Source: Paenibacillaceae bacterium
Lineage (GTDB): Bacteria > Bacillota > Bacilli > Paenibacillales > Paenibacillaceae
Direction of reading: 5' to 3'
Assembly: GCA_900766135.1 (NCBI GenBank)
Contig: CAAFUF010000003.1
Coordinates: forward strand, 248,001-312,000
DNA: 64,000 bases
Made by a program: the position numbers and the translations under genes. Positions 26,139-35,056 of the stretch are shown here, piece by piece. Numbering within the stretch: position 1 is the first letter of the stretch; each line of letters starts with the position of its first letter. The notes under the pieces are model-generated. The model had not been told where the DNA came from. It did not search any database and saw nothing but the letters and a program-made list of their open reading frames with translations.

Positions 26139-26849
26139 ATGCAACAAATCTACTTAGAAACTCAAGACTTGCTTAAAAGAATCGAAGACGCTGCCGAGAA
26201 CCGGAAGCCGTTCTCCTTGGTACGGATCGGCGATGGAGAGAACTTGGTGATGGCTCAGCATCACGTTTGGCCCCTCTCCAAAGTGCTGCAAGAACGGTGG
26301 GCGATGAAAGCCAACCGCGGAGAAAAAGGTTTAACCTTGCCGAATCTGCCGCTGCGGAACGCCGTGGTTTCTTCGGTGAAGAGGGCAACCGTCGTTGGGA
26401 TCCTTCCCGCGGGAGACGCTTCGATCAATGCGCCGGATTATTTAAAAAGACCGTTAACCGACCAAATCTTCTCCTATTACCATATTGAACCCGCCATGAT
26501 TTGCCATGCCGGCGTGAACCGGGAACTGGCCCGGATGGAGGAATTTTGGTCGCTTCTCTCAGGTCGAAGAATTATCGTCATCACGCGGGAAGCCCAAAAG
26601 ATCAAGGAACGGCTTGAGAAAGAGCCGTACATGCAAAATATCGTGCATGCTTTGACCTTTAGCCAGTGGCAAGATTACCGGCATACGCTGAAATGGATGA
26701 CTACCCATAAGAACAGCTTTGACGTCGCATTGATCTCCTGCGGGGTCAACGCCGTGGTCCTGGCCGAACGAATCGCCGCGCTAACAGGCAAAGTGGCGCT
26801 CGATTTCGGTAAAGCGAACAATATTATACTAAAAGGGCGCCCCAATTAA
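26139..26849 (+). CDS. GT-D fold glycosyltransferase-like protein
   Basis: A 236-residue protein whose N-terminal SLVRIGDGENLVMAQ (26-40) matches the DGE-type metal-binding motif of the GT-D fold (DUF1792-like) transferases. The Rossmann-like C-terminal half includes RRIIVITREAQKIKERL and FDVALISCGVNAVVLAERI. The gene is divergent from the glycosyltransferase-methyltransferase pair, across a 240-bp gap in which I see no further ORF. A shared role in surface or spore glycan synthesis is inferred from this arrangement. The start has only a modest AAAGGAA site 13 bases upstream. Confidence 0.78.
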   Translation: MQQIYLETQDLLKRIEDAAENRKPFSLVRIGDGENLVMAQHHVWPLSKVLQERWAMKANRGEKGLTLPNLPLRNAVVSSVKRATVVGILPAGDASINAPDYLKRPLTDQIFSYYHIEPAMICHAGVNRELARMEEFWSLLSGRRIIVITREAQKIKERLEKEPYMQNIVHALTFSQWQDYRHTLKWMTTHKNSFDVALISCGVNAVVLAERIAALTGKVALDFGKANNIILKGRPN

Positions 26850-26869
26850 GATGAGGGCGCCTATGTTTT
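26836..26869 (+). terminator. Terminator of the GT-D gene
   Basis: GGCGCCC (26836-26842) pairs exactly with GGGCGCC (26855-26861), followed by TATGTTTTA. The GT-D stop codon lies in the loop. Confidence 0.5.
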
Positions 26870-26887
26870 AGGGGATGCCTCTCCCGC

Positions 26888-28417
26888 TTACTTTCCGATA
26901 CGCATCACGCGGTCCGCCCACCCCTGGTAGAAGGAACGTTCGTGGGCGACCAGCAGCACGCTGCCGCGAAATTCGATCAAAGCCTGACGCAGCGCTGCCT
27001 TGGCTTCCTGATCCAGGTGATTGGTTGGTTCGTCCAGGATCAGAAAATTGCATGGCGTCAGCAGTAACCGGCATAATTTCACCTTGGATTGTTCCCCGCC
27101 GCTTAGCGTTCCGACGGCTCTTGAAGCCAGCGTCTGACTTAACCCGCAGCGAGCCAACTGCCGGCGGATTTCCTTACCGTCGAGATCGGGACGGAACTCT
27201 GCAATGTATTGGATCGGCGTCATCGTCGAGTTCTCCCAAACGAGGTCCTGCGAAAAAAATCCGATACGCACCCGATCCGCGAAACGAAATTCCCCGGAAA
27301 CGGCGGGGATCCGTCGAACCAGCGTGTTCAACAGCGTCGATTTGCCGATGCCGTTGAACCCGGAAACCACCAGTTTTTCGCCGCCAGACACCTTAAAACT
27401 GAGGGGCGGCAACAACGGCTGGTCATACCCGACGACGAGCCGGCGCGTCTCCAGCGCAATCAGGCCGGGCGACGCCAATTCCTGAAAACGGAACGCCGGG
27501 GGATGGGTTTGGAACGGCGGTTCTAAACGTTCCAACCGCGCCAGCTGTTTGCGGCGCCCTTGGGCGATTTTGGTATTAACGCCGGCGATGTTCTTGCGAA
27601 TATAGCTTTCGGTGGCTTCGATTTTCTTCTGCTGCGCTTCGTACCGTCGCTCGTAATCGCGCCTGTGATGTTCTTTTTGCCGCATAAAGTCGTTGTAGCT
27701 GCCAGGGTATTTCCGGATCGAACCAAACTCGATATCGCAAATGCAACTCGTCACCTTTTGAAGAAACGAGGCGTCGTGGGAGACCACGACGAATGCGCCT
27801 CGAAACGACGCCAACGCGCCGGCCAGCCATTCCACATGTTCCCGGTCCAGGAAATTGGTCGGTTCATCGAGCAGCAGCACGTCCGGCTCTTCAAGCAAAA
27901 GCTTGGCCAGAATAACCCGGGCACGTTGCCCCCCGCTCAATTCCGACATCGGCCGCTCCATGCCCATCGCTTGAATTCCCAGACCCGAGGCGGTTTGGTC
28001 GATTCGGCTGTCGATGCCGTAGAAATCGCCGGCATCCAGCTTTTCTTGGCATAACGCCGCCAGCTTCAATCGGCTTTCATCCCCCGTGATCGCCACTTCC
28101 GAGTAGATCTCGGCCATTTTCCGATCCAGCTCATAAAGCTCGTCAAATGCCGTCTTCAAATATTCACGGATCGTCAGGTTCCCCTGGATCCGGGCATATT
28201 GATCCAGGTGCCCCAGCCTTAGTCGAGGCTGCCACTTGATCATGCCTTGGTCGGGAATCACCTCGCCGGTCAACATGCGGATGAGCGTGCTTTTTCCGGC
28301 GCCATTCTGCCCGACGAGTCCCATATGCTCTCCCGCGTGCAACTCCAGCGATGCCCCGCGGTACAAATCCTTGTCACCGAAACGGTGCGTAACACCGTTC
28401 ATCACTAATAAACTCAT
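26888..28417 (-). CDS. ABC-F family ATPase (YfmM-like), probably a ribosome-protecting translation factor
   Basis: A 509-residue protein with two ABC ATPase domains and no membrane part. The first Walker A is GQNGAGKST (36-44), with LSGGQRARVILAKLLL and LLLLDEPTNFLD. The inter-domain linker (about 245-300) is a charged coiled coil, and the second domain has GFNGIGKST, LSGGEQSKVKLCRLLL and LILDEPTNHLD. ABC-F proteins bind the ribosomal E site and reset stalled ribosomes or dislodge antibiotics. I chose the ATG at 28417 with AGGAG six bases upstream; upstream in-frame codons belong to the leader. A leader peptide and two terminators precede it, the arrangement of antibiotic-inducible ABC-F genes. 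Confidence 0.93.
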   Translation of the reverse strand: MSLLVMNGVTHRFGDKDLYRGASLELHAGEHMGLVGQNGAGKSTLIRMLTGEVIPDQGMIKWQPRLRLGHLDQYARIQGNLTIREYLKTAFDELYELDRKMAEIYSEVAITGDESRLKLAALCQEKLDAGDFYGIDSRIDQTASGLGIQAMGMERPMSELSGGQRARVILAKLLLEEPDVLLLDEPTNFLDREHVEWLAGALASFRGAFVVVSHDASFLQKVTSCICDIEFGSIRKYPGSYNDFMRQKEHHRRDYERRYEAQQKKIEATESYIRKNIAGVNTKIAQGRRKQLARLERLEPPFQTHPPAFRFQELASPGLIALETRRLVVGYDQPLLPPLSFKVSGGEKLVVSGFNGIGKSTLLNTLVRRIPAVSGEFRFADRVRIGFFSQDLVWENSTMTPIQYIAEFRPDLDGKEIRRQLARCGLSQTLASRAVGTLSGGEQSKVKLCRLLLTPCNFLILDEPTNHLDQEAKAALRQALIEFRGSVLLVAHERSFYQGWADRVMRIGK

Positions 28418-28440
28418 GTCCAACTCCTCTTTTCTCCGAA

Positions 28441-28488
28441 AAAATAAAAAGCAGAGAAACAAGCGCCCATAGGCGCCGGTCCTCTGCT
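28441..28488 (-). terminator. Leader terminator T2, directly before the ABC-F gene
   Basis: On the minus strand AGCAGAG and CTCTGCT enclose an inner GGCGCC/GGGCGC stem, then TTTTATTTTTT. The T-run ends about 20 bases before the ABC-F start codon, so it must be read through or prevented from forming for expression. Confidence 0.88.
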
Positions 28489-28503
28489 TTCGGGGAACCC
28501 CGC

Positions 28504-28549
28504 AAAAAAACACAAAGGACCAAGGACAAAACATTGTCCTTGGCCCTTT
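28504..28549 (-). terminator. Leader terminator T1
   Basis: On the minus strand AAAGGGCCAAGGACAA pairs with TTGTCCTTGGTCCTTT (one mismatch), followed by GTGTTTTTTT. It is a second full terminator between the leader peptide and T2. Confidence 0.88.
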
Positions 28550-28643
28550 AATCCTAAGCATTTACCGGTTCAAAGCCGCACTCGAACAAGCCTAGGTTTC
28601 CTATGCTCTCCGAGCCAAGCGATCAACCGATGAATGCAGGAAG

Positions 28644-28739
28644 CTAAGCTTCCCGATTAAGCTCCGCACAATGCTTCATCCTGAACATTTGTACGGAGCG
28701 GAGTTCCCTAACCAGCTTGCCATTTTGGATGTAAATCAT
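28644..28739 (-). CDS. Leader peptide of the ABC-F gene (31 codons)
   Basis: An ORF of 31 codons plus stop starting MIYIQNGKLVRELRS and ending CAELNREA. A GGCAGGTG ribosome binding site lies six to seven bases before the ATG. Its coding region forms an internal stem (28662-28673 with 28686-28703: CTCCGC...GCGGAG) and a stem at the stop codon (GGAAGCT/AGCTTCC). Ribosome stalling in such short ORFs is how antibiotics release terminators upstream of many ABC-F and methylase genes. The peptide sequence is not one I recognise. Confidence 0.65.
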   Translation of the reverse strand: MIYIQNGKLVRELRSVQMFRMKHCAELNREA

Positions 28740-28772
28740 GGATCACACCTGCCTTTTCCACAAATCCCCTCT

Positions 28773-28801
28773 ATTCTAACATAAAGGTTCTACATTTTCA
28801 C
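28773..28801 (-). promoter_or_regulatory. Probable sigma-A promoter of the ABC-F leader
   Basis: On the minus strand GTGAAA and TAGAAT are separated by 17 bases, placing the transcript start near 28766, about 27 bases before the leader peptide ATG. Confidence 0.45.
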
Positions 28802-28828
28802 TCCCTCAAAGATCCTCTAGGCGGTTGT

Positions 28829-30379
28829 TCACAAGGTGACCTCCGGTTCGTGTGCCATCGTATTGTCCATCGTCCATATTTCCGGAAGCGGTAGGCTTGC
28901 CTTTGCCTCAAGCGCTTCCAATACGACCTGGCGATCGTCAAACGGAATCCGCCGGTCCTTTACGATCAAATGGGTCTCATGGCCTCTGCCCGCGACGACG
29001 ACGCAATCCCCGGGACGGGCCAGCTCGATGGCCAACGAGATCGCCTCCCGGCGATCCGCAATCGCAACATAACCGTCGCTAGGAATGGGGCTCTCCTTAA
29101 CCCCTTTCAACATATCGCTTAATATTGCGTTTGGAGCCTCCGTCCGGGTGTTATCCGAAGTAAAGATCGCGAAATCGGCGTAAGACGCAGCCACGCGGGC
29201 CATGATCGGACGTTTCATCCGGTCCTTATCCCCTTCGCATCCACATACGCAATATAGCTTGCCTTGCGTCAGCGTTTTAGCCGTTTGCAGCGCGTTCTCC
29301 AAACCGTCGGGATTATGGGCGTAGTCCAAAATCACGGTGAAATCCTGTCCGGCGCTGATCGCCTCGAAACGTCCCGTCACCCCTTCAAACGTCTCCAGGC
29401 TGCGTTTAATGGATTGAAGCGGAATGCCCTCCGACAAACCCACCGCAATTGCCGCCAGGACGTTATATACGTTAAACAAGCCCAGCAGCTTTAGTTCCAG
29501 ATGGATGAATCCCCGAAAAGTATCCACTCGTAGCGAGGTTCCGTCCGGTTTCATCCGGATTCCGCTTGCATAGATATCAGCTTCATGCTCCACGCCGTAC
29601 GTGATGACCTGAGCCGCGGTTTTGCGCGCATATCCGGCGGCAACGGGATCATCCGCATTCAAAATGGCGAACTTCGGCTCATCGCCGTAGGCCCCGCCAA
29701 GCTGCGAGAACAGCAAGGATTTCGTATCGCTGTACCGCTCCATCGATTCGTGATAATCCAAATGATCATGAGTGACATTCGTCAACACCGCTGTCCGGAA
29801 CTGACATCCCCTTACCCTGCCCATATCGAGGGCGTGCGAGGACACTTCGACTACGGCGTACTCCGCACCGTGATCCAGCATCGTGCGAAAACTTCGCTGC
29901 AGCACAAGGGATTCGGGCGTCGTGTTCACCGTTTGTTCCCTATAGTTCCCGATTCGCATATACATCGTACCAATGAGTCCGGTTCGTTTATCGTAATGAT
30001 TAAGGAGATGCTCGACCAAATGCGTGGTCGTCGTTTTCCCGTTCGTGCCTGTGATTCCGATCAGCTTCAACCGGCTCGACGGCCGGCCATAGAAGTTATC
30101 CGCCAGCATAGCCAGGGCTCGGCGCGTATCCGGTACCCGCACGATCGTAATGCGGGAAGGGATATCCGTCAGCTCCTTCTCCGTCATCAGTGCCATCGCG
30201 CCGGACTTTACGGCTTGGGCGGCATATCGGTGTCCGTCACTTAGGGCTCCCGGCAGGCAGACGAACAAGCACCCCGGCGTCACTTGCCGCGAATCGATTT
30301 CGATTCCGCTGATCTCCAGCTCGGCCGTGCCCCGCACCTGTTTGATCAACAGCGGATCCAACAGAAGGTTCAGCTTCAC
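28829..30379 (-). CDS. murE: MurE-type UDP-MurNAc-tripeptide ligase, stand-alone paralogue
   Basis: A 516-residue Mur ligase, which would add the third stem-peptide residue to UDP-MurNAc-L-Ala-D-Glu. The ATP site GTNGKTTTT is at 111-119, with NTTPES, EVSSHALDMGRV, NVTHDHLDYHES, and DTKSLLF containing the lysine usually carbamylated. The substrate-selecting motif reads DNTR (409-412) where meso-diaminopimelate enzymes normally have DNPR; Asp, Asn and Arg are kept, Pro is lost. It lies outside any division/cell-wall cluster, next to resistance-type genes, so it may be a second copy. The true specificity is open. Confidence 0.85.
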   Translation of the reverse strand: MKLNLLLDPLLIKQVRGTAELEISGIEIDSRQVTPGCLFVCLPGALSDGHRYAAQAVKSGAMALMTEKELTDIPSRITIVRVPDTRRALAMLADNFYGRPSSRLKLIGITGTNGKTTTTHLVEHLLNHYDKRTGLIGTMYMRIGNYREQTVNTTPESLVLQRSFRTMLDHGAEYAVVEVSSHALDMGRVRGCQFRTAVLTNVTHDHLDYHESMERYSDTKSLLFSQLGGAYGDEPKFAILNADDPVAAGYARKTAAQVITYGVEHEADIYASGIRMKPDGTSLRVDTFRGFIHLELKLLGLFNVYNVLAAIAVGLSEGIPLQSIKRSLETFEGVTGRFEAISAGQDFTVILDYAHNPDGLENALQTAKTLTQGKLYCVCGCEGDKDRMKRPIMARVAASYADFAIFTSDNTRTEAPNAILSDMLKGVKESPIPSDGYVAIADRREAISLAIELARPGDCVVVAGRGHETHLIVKDRRIPFDDRQVVLEALEAKASLPLPEIWTMDNTMAHEPEVTL

Positions 30380-30541
30380 TTATCCCCCTTCTTTCCTAGG
30401 TCCTGTACGCCTTCGTGGTTACATGTTGCCCGCCGAAAATCCGGTTTATTCTCCATAATTCAACTCCATCGTCAATCCATCCTTGCTCTAGAAACGTATG
30501 CCTAATTGAATTAGGCGGGGGCAGCGCAAGAACGGTAAACG

Positions 30542-30572
30542 AAAAAGGCAGGATCCCCAAGGGACCTGCCTT
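30542..30572 (-). terminator. Terminator of the MFS transporter gene
   Basis: On the minus strand AAGGCAGG and CCTGCCTT form a stem around TCCCTTGGGGAT, followed by TTTCG. It lies just after the MFS stop codon. Confidence 0.75.
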
Positions 30573-30580
30573 CTTCATGT

Positions 30581-31849
30581 TTAGGAGGTAGCTTCCTGTA
30601 CCGTCGGCTTGCCGGCATCCAGCAACGGTTGATTCCGCCCGAGAAAGATCGATAGGATCAACATCAGTAGTCCGGTAGCCATCAACAGCCATTCAATCGC
30701 GACCGCATCGGCAATCGGGCCGAAGATGAGCATGCCGATCGGCATCATAGACGTGGAAATCATGCTAAATACGCCGAAAATTCTTCCCATATAGCTCTCA
30801 TCGACCTTTTCCTGGATCATCGTCATCGTCGGCGTATTAAAAGCCGGCATCGCCACGCCAAACAAGGCCATGAACGCCAGGTAAATCCAAAAAACGGGAA
30901 CGATGCCAAGCAAGAAGGTACAAGCCCCCATCAAGACGGTAGCCAGGGTCATCGTATGCACTTTATTCTTAAAACCGCCCCATGCGGCAATCATCCCCCC
31001 TCCCGCCATCATCCCGACGGAAAAAGCGATTTCGATCGCGGTGAGCCGCCAGACCTCGTCCCCAAAGCTGCGTGTGACCTGAAGCGGGGTTAAAAAAGCC
31101 GCCGGGGCCATCAGAATAAAGAACACCGCCATGAAGGCAAAAAACGATTTTAGATAAGCTTGTTTCCGAATGTAGGCCAGGCCCTCTTTCAAGTCATTGA
31201 AATAGCTGGCCGACGATTGTTCGTTGGCTCTTTGATGCGTCGGAATCCGGAAATAAAGCAGCAGCGTCATAATCGCGATCACCGCCGTAACCACATCGAT
31301 AAAAAAGATCGCTTCGATCGTCGCTACCGTAAGCAGCGCCGCGCTGACGATTGGGGACACGAACATGATCACCGCTTGAATGCTGCCGTTAATCCCGTTC
31401 ACCTTGGTTAATCGGTCGGCCGGTACGATCTGAGGCAGAATCGCCCCGACCGCCGGCGTCTGCACGCCTGAGCCCAGCGCCCGAATGGCCGCCATGGCGA
31501 AGAGCAGCCAAGCCTCCTCATAACCCATCAGGAACAGGAGCGCCAAGATCAACGTAGCGAATGCAATCATGCCATCCGCTAGCATAATCAACACTTTCCG
31601 GTTATAACGGTCCGCCCAAACGCCCGCGACCGGAGATAACAGGAACGTCGGAATGAATCCGCAGATGATGTACAACGTCATCATGATCCCCGATTTTGTA
31701 TTCAGCGTAATGTACCACATGATCGCGTACTGCACCAGCGAAGAACCGAACAGCGAAATGGTCTGACTGCTCAGGAAGAGAATGATGTTCCTTCTCCACG
31801 GCTCCTTTGGCGCGGATTGATTTGACCTGTCTGCGTTATTCACGGCCAT
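30581..31849 (-). CDS. MFS transporter, macrolide-efflux-like
   Basis: A 12-segment membrane exporter of about 422 residues. The first segment region is NIILFLSSQTISLFGSSLVQYAIMWYI, a pattern of MefA-type and related enterobactin-exporter-like MFS proteins, and the conserved GVWADRYNRKVLIMLADG loop between segments 2 and 3 is present. Substrate unknown; drug efflux is a guess from family. The GAGAGGGG ribosome binding site touches the ATG at 31849, while an in-frame GTG two codons on (31843) has normal spacing, so the GTG may be the true start. Monocistronic. Confidence 0.88.
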   Translation of the reverse strand: MAVNNADRSNQSAPKEPWRRNIILFLSSQTISLFGSSLVQYAIMWYITLNTKSGIMMTLYIICGFIPTFLLSPVAGVWADRYNRKVLIMLADGMIAFATLILALLFLMGYEEAWLLFAMAAIRALGSGVQTPAVGAILPQIVPADRLTKVNGINGSIQAVIMFVSPIVSAALLTVATIEAIFFIDVVTAVIAIMTLLLYFRIPTHQRANEQSSASYFNDLKEGLAYIRKQAYLKSFFAFMAVFFILMAPAAFLTPLQVTRSFGDEVWRLTAIEIAFSVGMMAGGGMIAAWGGFKNKVHTMTLATVLMGACTFLLGIVPVFWIYLAFMALFGVAMPAFNTPTMTMIQEKVDESYMGRIFGVFSMISTSMMPIGMLIFGPIADAVAIEWLLMATGLLMLILSIFLGRNQPLLDAGKPTVQEATS

Positions 31850-31950
31850 CCCCTCTCGATTTGGAAAATTTAGATTTAATACTACTGTAATCGAATCGAA
31901 ACGTCCAATCAATGGAAGGGATGATTATAGAAATCTATAGAGGCGAGCCA

Positions 31951-32790
31951 TTACATCCTGACGCTCTCTTCCTTGGCCATCGAGCGGATATAAAACGCCC
32001 CCAGCACCGAGCACAACAGGAACGAGAAAAAGGCCATCGCCGCCGCTTGCTCGCGCTCCTGAAACACGCTAAACACCTGTTGCATGGAAACGCCCAGCAT
32101 CTGCGGGGAGTTCGCGCCCAGCAGGAACGGGGCCGTAAATGAACCGATCACGCCCATGAACACGAAGGTCAACGCAACGAGAAACGTTTTGTAGGAGAGC
32201 GGAAAAATAAACCGCGCGAACAACCTCAACTTCCCTGCTCCGACGTCTTTGGCGCTTTCGATGACCGACGAGGGAATCCCGGCCAATGCGGAGCTGAGCA
32301 GCATGGTCGTAAACGGGATGTTGAACCAGAGATTCGCGATGATGATTCCCTTCTCATCGAATATGATCCGCGGCAGCGTGACGCCGATTTGCGCCAGCAG
32401 TCGCGCCAGCCAGCCGTGATTTCCGAGCAGATTGATCAGCCCGTAAGTCGCGATAACCCCCGGGATGAACAACGGGATCATGTAGGTTTTGCGAATCAAC
32501 TCGACGATCGGTCCATGGTTAAAGCGCATGTAAATCGCCAGCGTGTAGCTGATCAGCAGTACCGATGCGCAGGTAATCAAGGTGATGCGCAGGGTGAACA
32601 GGAGGTTCGCCCGCATCCCCTTATCCGCAAACAGGTAGTGGTACCGGCTGAAATCGTATCCCCCCGCCTCATTCGTGAGGCTCAGCACCAAGGATTGGAG
32701 GATCGGGATGATGACGACGATCAATAAAATGGCGAAGGAGGGGAGGACCATAGCCAGCCCCGCCATCGCATGTTTCCATTCCTTACTCAT
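31951..32790 (-). CDS. ABC importer permease of the phosphodiester operon
   Basis: A 279-residue permease with six membrane segments and the inner-membrane EAA motif near IESAKDVGAGKLRLFARFIFP. It is the last gene of the operon and overlaps the binding-protein stop by four bases. With the other permease it would form a heterodimeric channel. The type is that of MalF/PotB-like importers. Confidence 0.88.
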   Translation of the reverse strand: MSKEWKHAMAGLAMVLPSFAILLIVVIIPILQSLVLSLTNEAGGYDFSRYHYLFADKGMRANLLFTLRITLITCASVLLISYTLAIYMRFNHGPIVELIRKTYMIPLFIPGVIATYGLINLLGNHGWLARLLAQIGVTLPRIIFDEKGIIIANLWFNIPFTTMLLSSALAGIPSSVIESAKDVGAGKLRLFARFIFPLSYKTFLVALTFVFMGVIGSFTAPFLLGANSPQMLGVSMQQVFSVFQEREQAAAMAFFSFLLCSVLGAFYIRSMAKEESVRM

Positions 32791-33971
32791 TGCGCTGCAA
32801 CTTCGCTCTGCCAGCGTTTATTGATTTCCGTGCCCAAATCACCAATGTTAAACGTTCGGAAGCCTTCGGCAACGCCGTTGAACTTCGCTTGCGTTTCTTG
32901 AGGCATATTGGCCAGCTCGATGCCCGGGAACCCGTTCATTTTCTCCACGATGACGGTTTGCGCTTCCGGCGATAGAACGAAATCCAGGAACTGATAAATC
33001 GCTTCTTTTTTATCGGACTCCCCGTTCACCATCAGATAAGTCGGACCGCCGTTGAAGCCGGGCGTAATTTGCTGCATTTTAACCGTATCGGGAAGCAGTC
33101 CCTCGTTTAATTGCTGCAGCACCATGTCCGACCACGCCGGAATCAGCGATACCTCGCCGTTCATCAGGAGATCCAGCGTGCCCTGATTCTTCTTCGGATA
33201 AATGCCGTCCCCGTATACGTATTTCCCGAGCTCTTTCAACGTTTGGAACCCCGTATCCCATTTGGCCATCACGGACGGATCGGAATTATGGATATCCTCT
33301 TCGGGCAGATCCTTGTAGATCACCGTTTGTACGAAGGAGCTGCCGGAGCCGCCGGTGGACGGGTCATTGTAGGCGAATTGCCCCGGGTTCGCTTTGATCC
33401 AGGATAACAGTTCGTCCAGCGTTTTTGGTGGGTTGGTGATTTTCGTGCTGTCGTAAGCCAGAACCACGGCAGAAGAACGATAAGGAATCGCGTAATTGTC
33501 CACGTCTTTCATCGTATCGGCGTTCACCTTGGACAGATTCGGGATCGCACCCGGATCCAACTGCTGCCACACCCCGTCTTTGGTACCTTGGGCCACAACG
33601 CCGATGCCGTCCTCATACAAATCGATGTCGCCCGAGCCTTTGCCGGCTTGCTTTGCGGCCAGAATGCGGTCGTAGGTCGGCTCCGCGCCGGTTCCGGACG
33701 GAATATACACCAGGTTCACATCCACTTGACCGTTCTGCTTCTCGAACATCGGAACGAGCGTATCCCATAAATCCTTGACGTTCTGCGAACCCGTAAAATA
33801 GAAATTAAACTTGGCCGGCGCGCTGGCCGCTGCCGGGGCTGCCGTCGATTCGCCTTGCGCCGCCGCATTGGACGCGGCTCCGTTTCCGCCGGCACCGCCG
33901 CATCCGGCAAGCACCGTCATCGACAATAATGCAGTAGACAAAAGGGTTAACCATGGTTTTTTGGATCGCAT
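32787..33971 (-). CDS. ABC importer substrate-binding lipoprotein of the phosphodiester operon
   Basis: A 394-residue extracellular solute-binding protein. The lipobox is in LLSMTVLAGCGG, followed by a low-complexity Ala-rich linker. The mature part has FNFYFTGSQNVKDLWDTL, then IPYRSSAVVLAYDSTKI, YNDPSTGGSGSSFVQT and GEVSLIPAWSDMVLQQL, a family 1 binding protein related to YnjB/AfuA-type proteins rather than a clear UgpB. The ligand is therefore not certain. It lies between the ATPase and second permease genes. Confidence 0.88.
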   Translation of the reverse strand: MRSKKPWLTLLSTALLSMTVLAGCGGAGGNGAASNAAAQGESTAAPAAASAPAKFNFYFTGSQNVKDLWDTLVPMFEKQNGQVDVNLVYIPSGTGAEPTYDRILAAKQAGKGSGDIDLYEDGIGVVAQGTKDGVWQQLDPGAIPNLSKVNADTMKDVDNYAIPYRSSAVVLAYDSTKITNPPKTLDELLSWIKANPGQFAYNDPSTGGSGSSFVQTVIYKDLPEEDIHNSDPSVMAKWDTGFQTLKELGKYVYGDGIYPKKNQGTLDLLMNGEVSLIPAWSDMVLQQLNEGLLPDTVKMQQITPGFNGGPTYLMVNGESDKKEAIYQFLDFVLSPEAQTVIVEKMNGFPGIELANMPQETQAKFNGVAEGFRTFNIGDLGTEINKRWQSEVAAQ

Positions 33972-33986
33972 TTCGTTTATCCTCCC

Positions 33987-35027
33987 TTAGTTGGGTTCGC
34001 CTGAAGGAAACCCGATCAATTTGACGATCTTTACGCCAACTTCCTTGCCGACGGATAAGCGCTGCGTCGCTTCCTTCGACTGGAACGTCCGCAGCGTCCC
34101 CCATCCGGCCAGCTCGACGGTCACTTCGGCGTAATGCCCGAGGACCATCACTTGCTTGATTTTCCCCTCCAACTTCTCGCCATTCTCCGCTGCCTCGCTA
34201 ATGACTACGTCCTCCGGCCGGACCGCCGCGGTGATTTTGCCGCTGAGCCGCTTCTCGTTCGGAAAGCGAAGCGCGCCGATCCGGATGCTCTCTTCATCCG
34301 CCACCCCCTCCAAGAAGTTCATTTTGCCGATAAAACCTGCAACATATAGAGACTCGGGCGTATCGTAGATTTGCTGCGGTCCCGCGATCTGTTCAATCCG
34401 CCCGTGATTCATCACAACGATCCGGTCAGAGAGCGACAACGCCTCCTCCTGGTCATGCGTCACGAAAACCATCGTGAGTCCGGTTTGCATTTGAATCTCG
34501 CGAAGCTCTTCGCGCATCTCGTGTCGCAGCTTCGCGTCCAGCGCCGAGAAGGGCTCGTCCAACAGCAGCACAGACGGCTTAAGCAGCAATGACCGGGCCA
34601 AAGCGACGCGTTGCTGTTGACCGCCCGACAATTCGGCGGGATGCTTCTTCTCGTAGCCCGACAACCGGACCAGCTTAAGCGCATCGGCGACCGCAGTGCG
34701 GATTTCCGTTTTTGGCATCTTACGGATCTTTAATCCGAACGCCAAGTTCTCGAACACGGACATGTGCGACCATAAATTGTAGCTCTGAAAAACCATGGAC
34801 GTTGGTCGCTTCTCGGGCGGCAACCCGACGACGCTGCGGCCTTCGATCAGGATGTCGCCCGAATCCGGCTCGAGAAAGCCGCCGATGCTGCGCAGCACCG
34901 TCGTTTTTCCGCATCCCGACGGACCGAGCAGCGTCACAAGCTCGCCTTGTTCCACCGTTAAATTGATATCGCTGACCCCGTCTCCCGTTTTGTAGCGTTT
35001 CGTCAAATGGCGCACCGCCAATTGCAT
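33987..35027 (-). CDS. ABC importer ATPase, PotA/UgpC-like
   Basis: A 346-residue ATPase with Walker A GPSGCGKTT (about 35-43), Q-loop VFQSYNLWSHMSVFENLAFGL, signature ELSGGQQQRVALARSLLL, Walker B LLLDEPFSALDAKLR and VTHDQEEALSLSDRI. After about 240 comes a TOBE-type regulatory domain (ITAAVRPEDVVIS, VTVELAGWGTLRT). It energises import by the two permeases of this operon. Confidence 0.93.
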   Translation of the reverse strand: MQLAVRHLTKRYKTGDGVSDINLTVEQGELVTLLGPSGCGKTTVLRSIGGFLEPDSGDILIEGRSVVGLPPEKRPTSMVFQSYNLWSHMSVFENLAFGLKIRKMPKTEIRTAVADALKLVRLSGYEKKHPAELSGGQQQRVALARSLLLKPSVLLLDEPFSALDAKLRHEMREELREIQMQTGLTMVFVTHDQEEALSLSDRIVVMNHGRIEQIAGPQQIYDTPESLYVAGFIGKMNFLEGVADEESIRIGALRFPNEKRLSGKITAAVRPEDVVISEAAENGEKLEGKIKQVMVLGHYAEVTVELAGWGTLRTFQSKEATQRLSVGKEVGVKIVKLIGFPSGEPN

Positions 35028-35056
35028 CTTTGCTTCCTCCTTCTCCCTTGGTCGGC

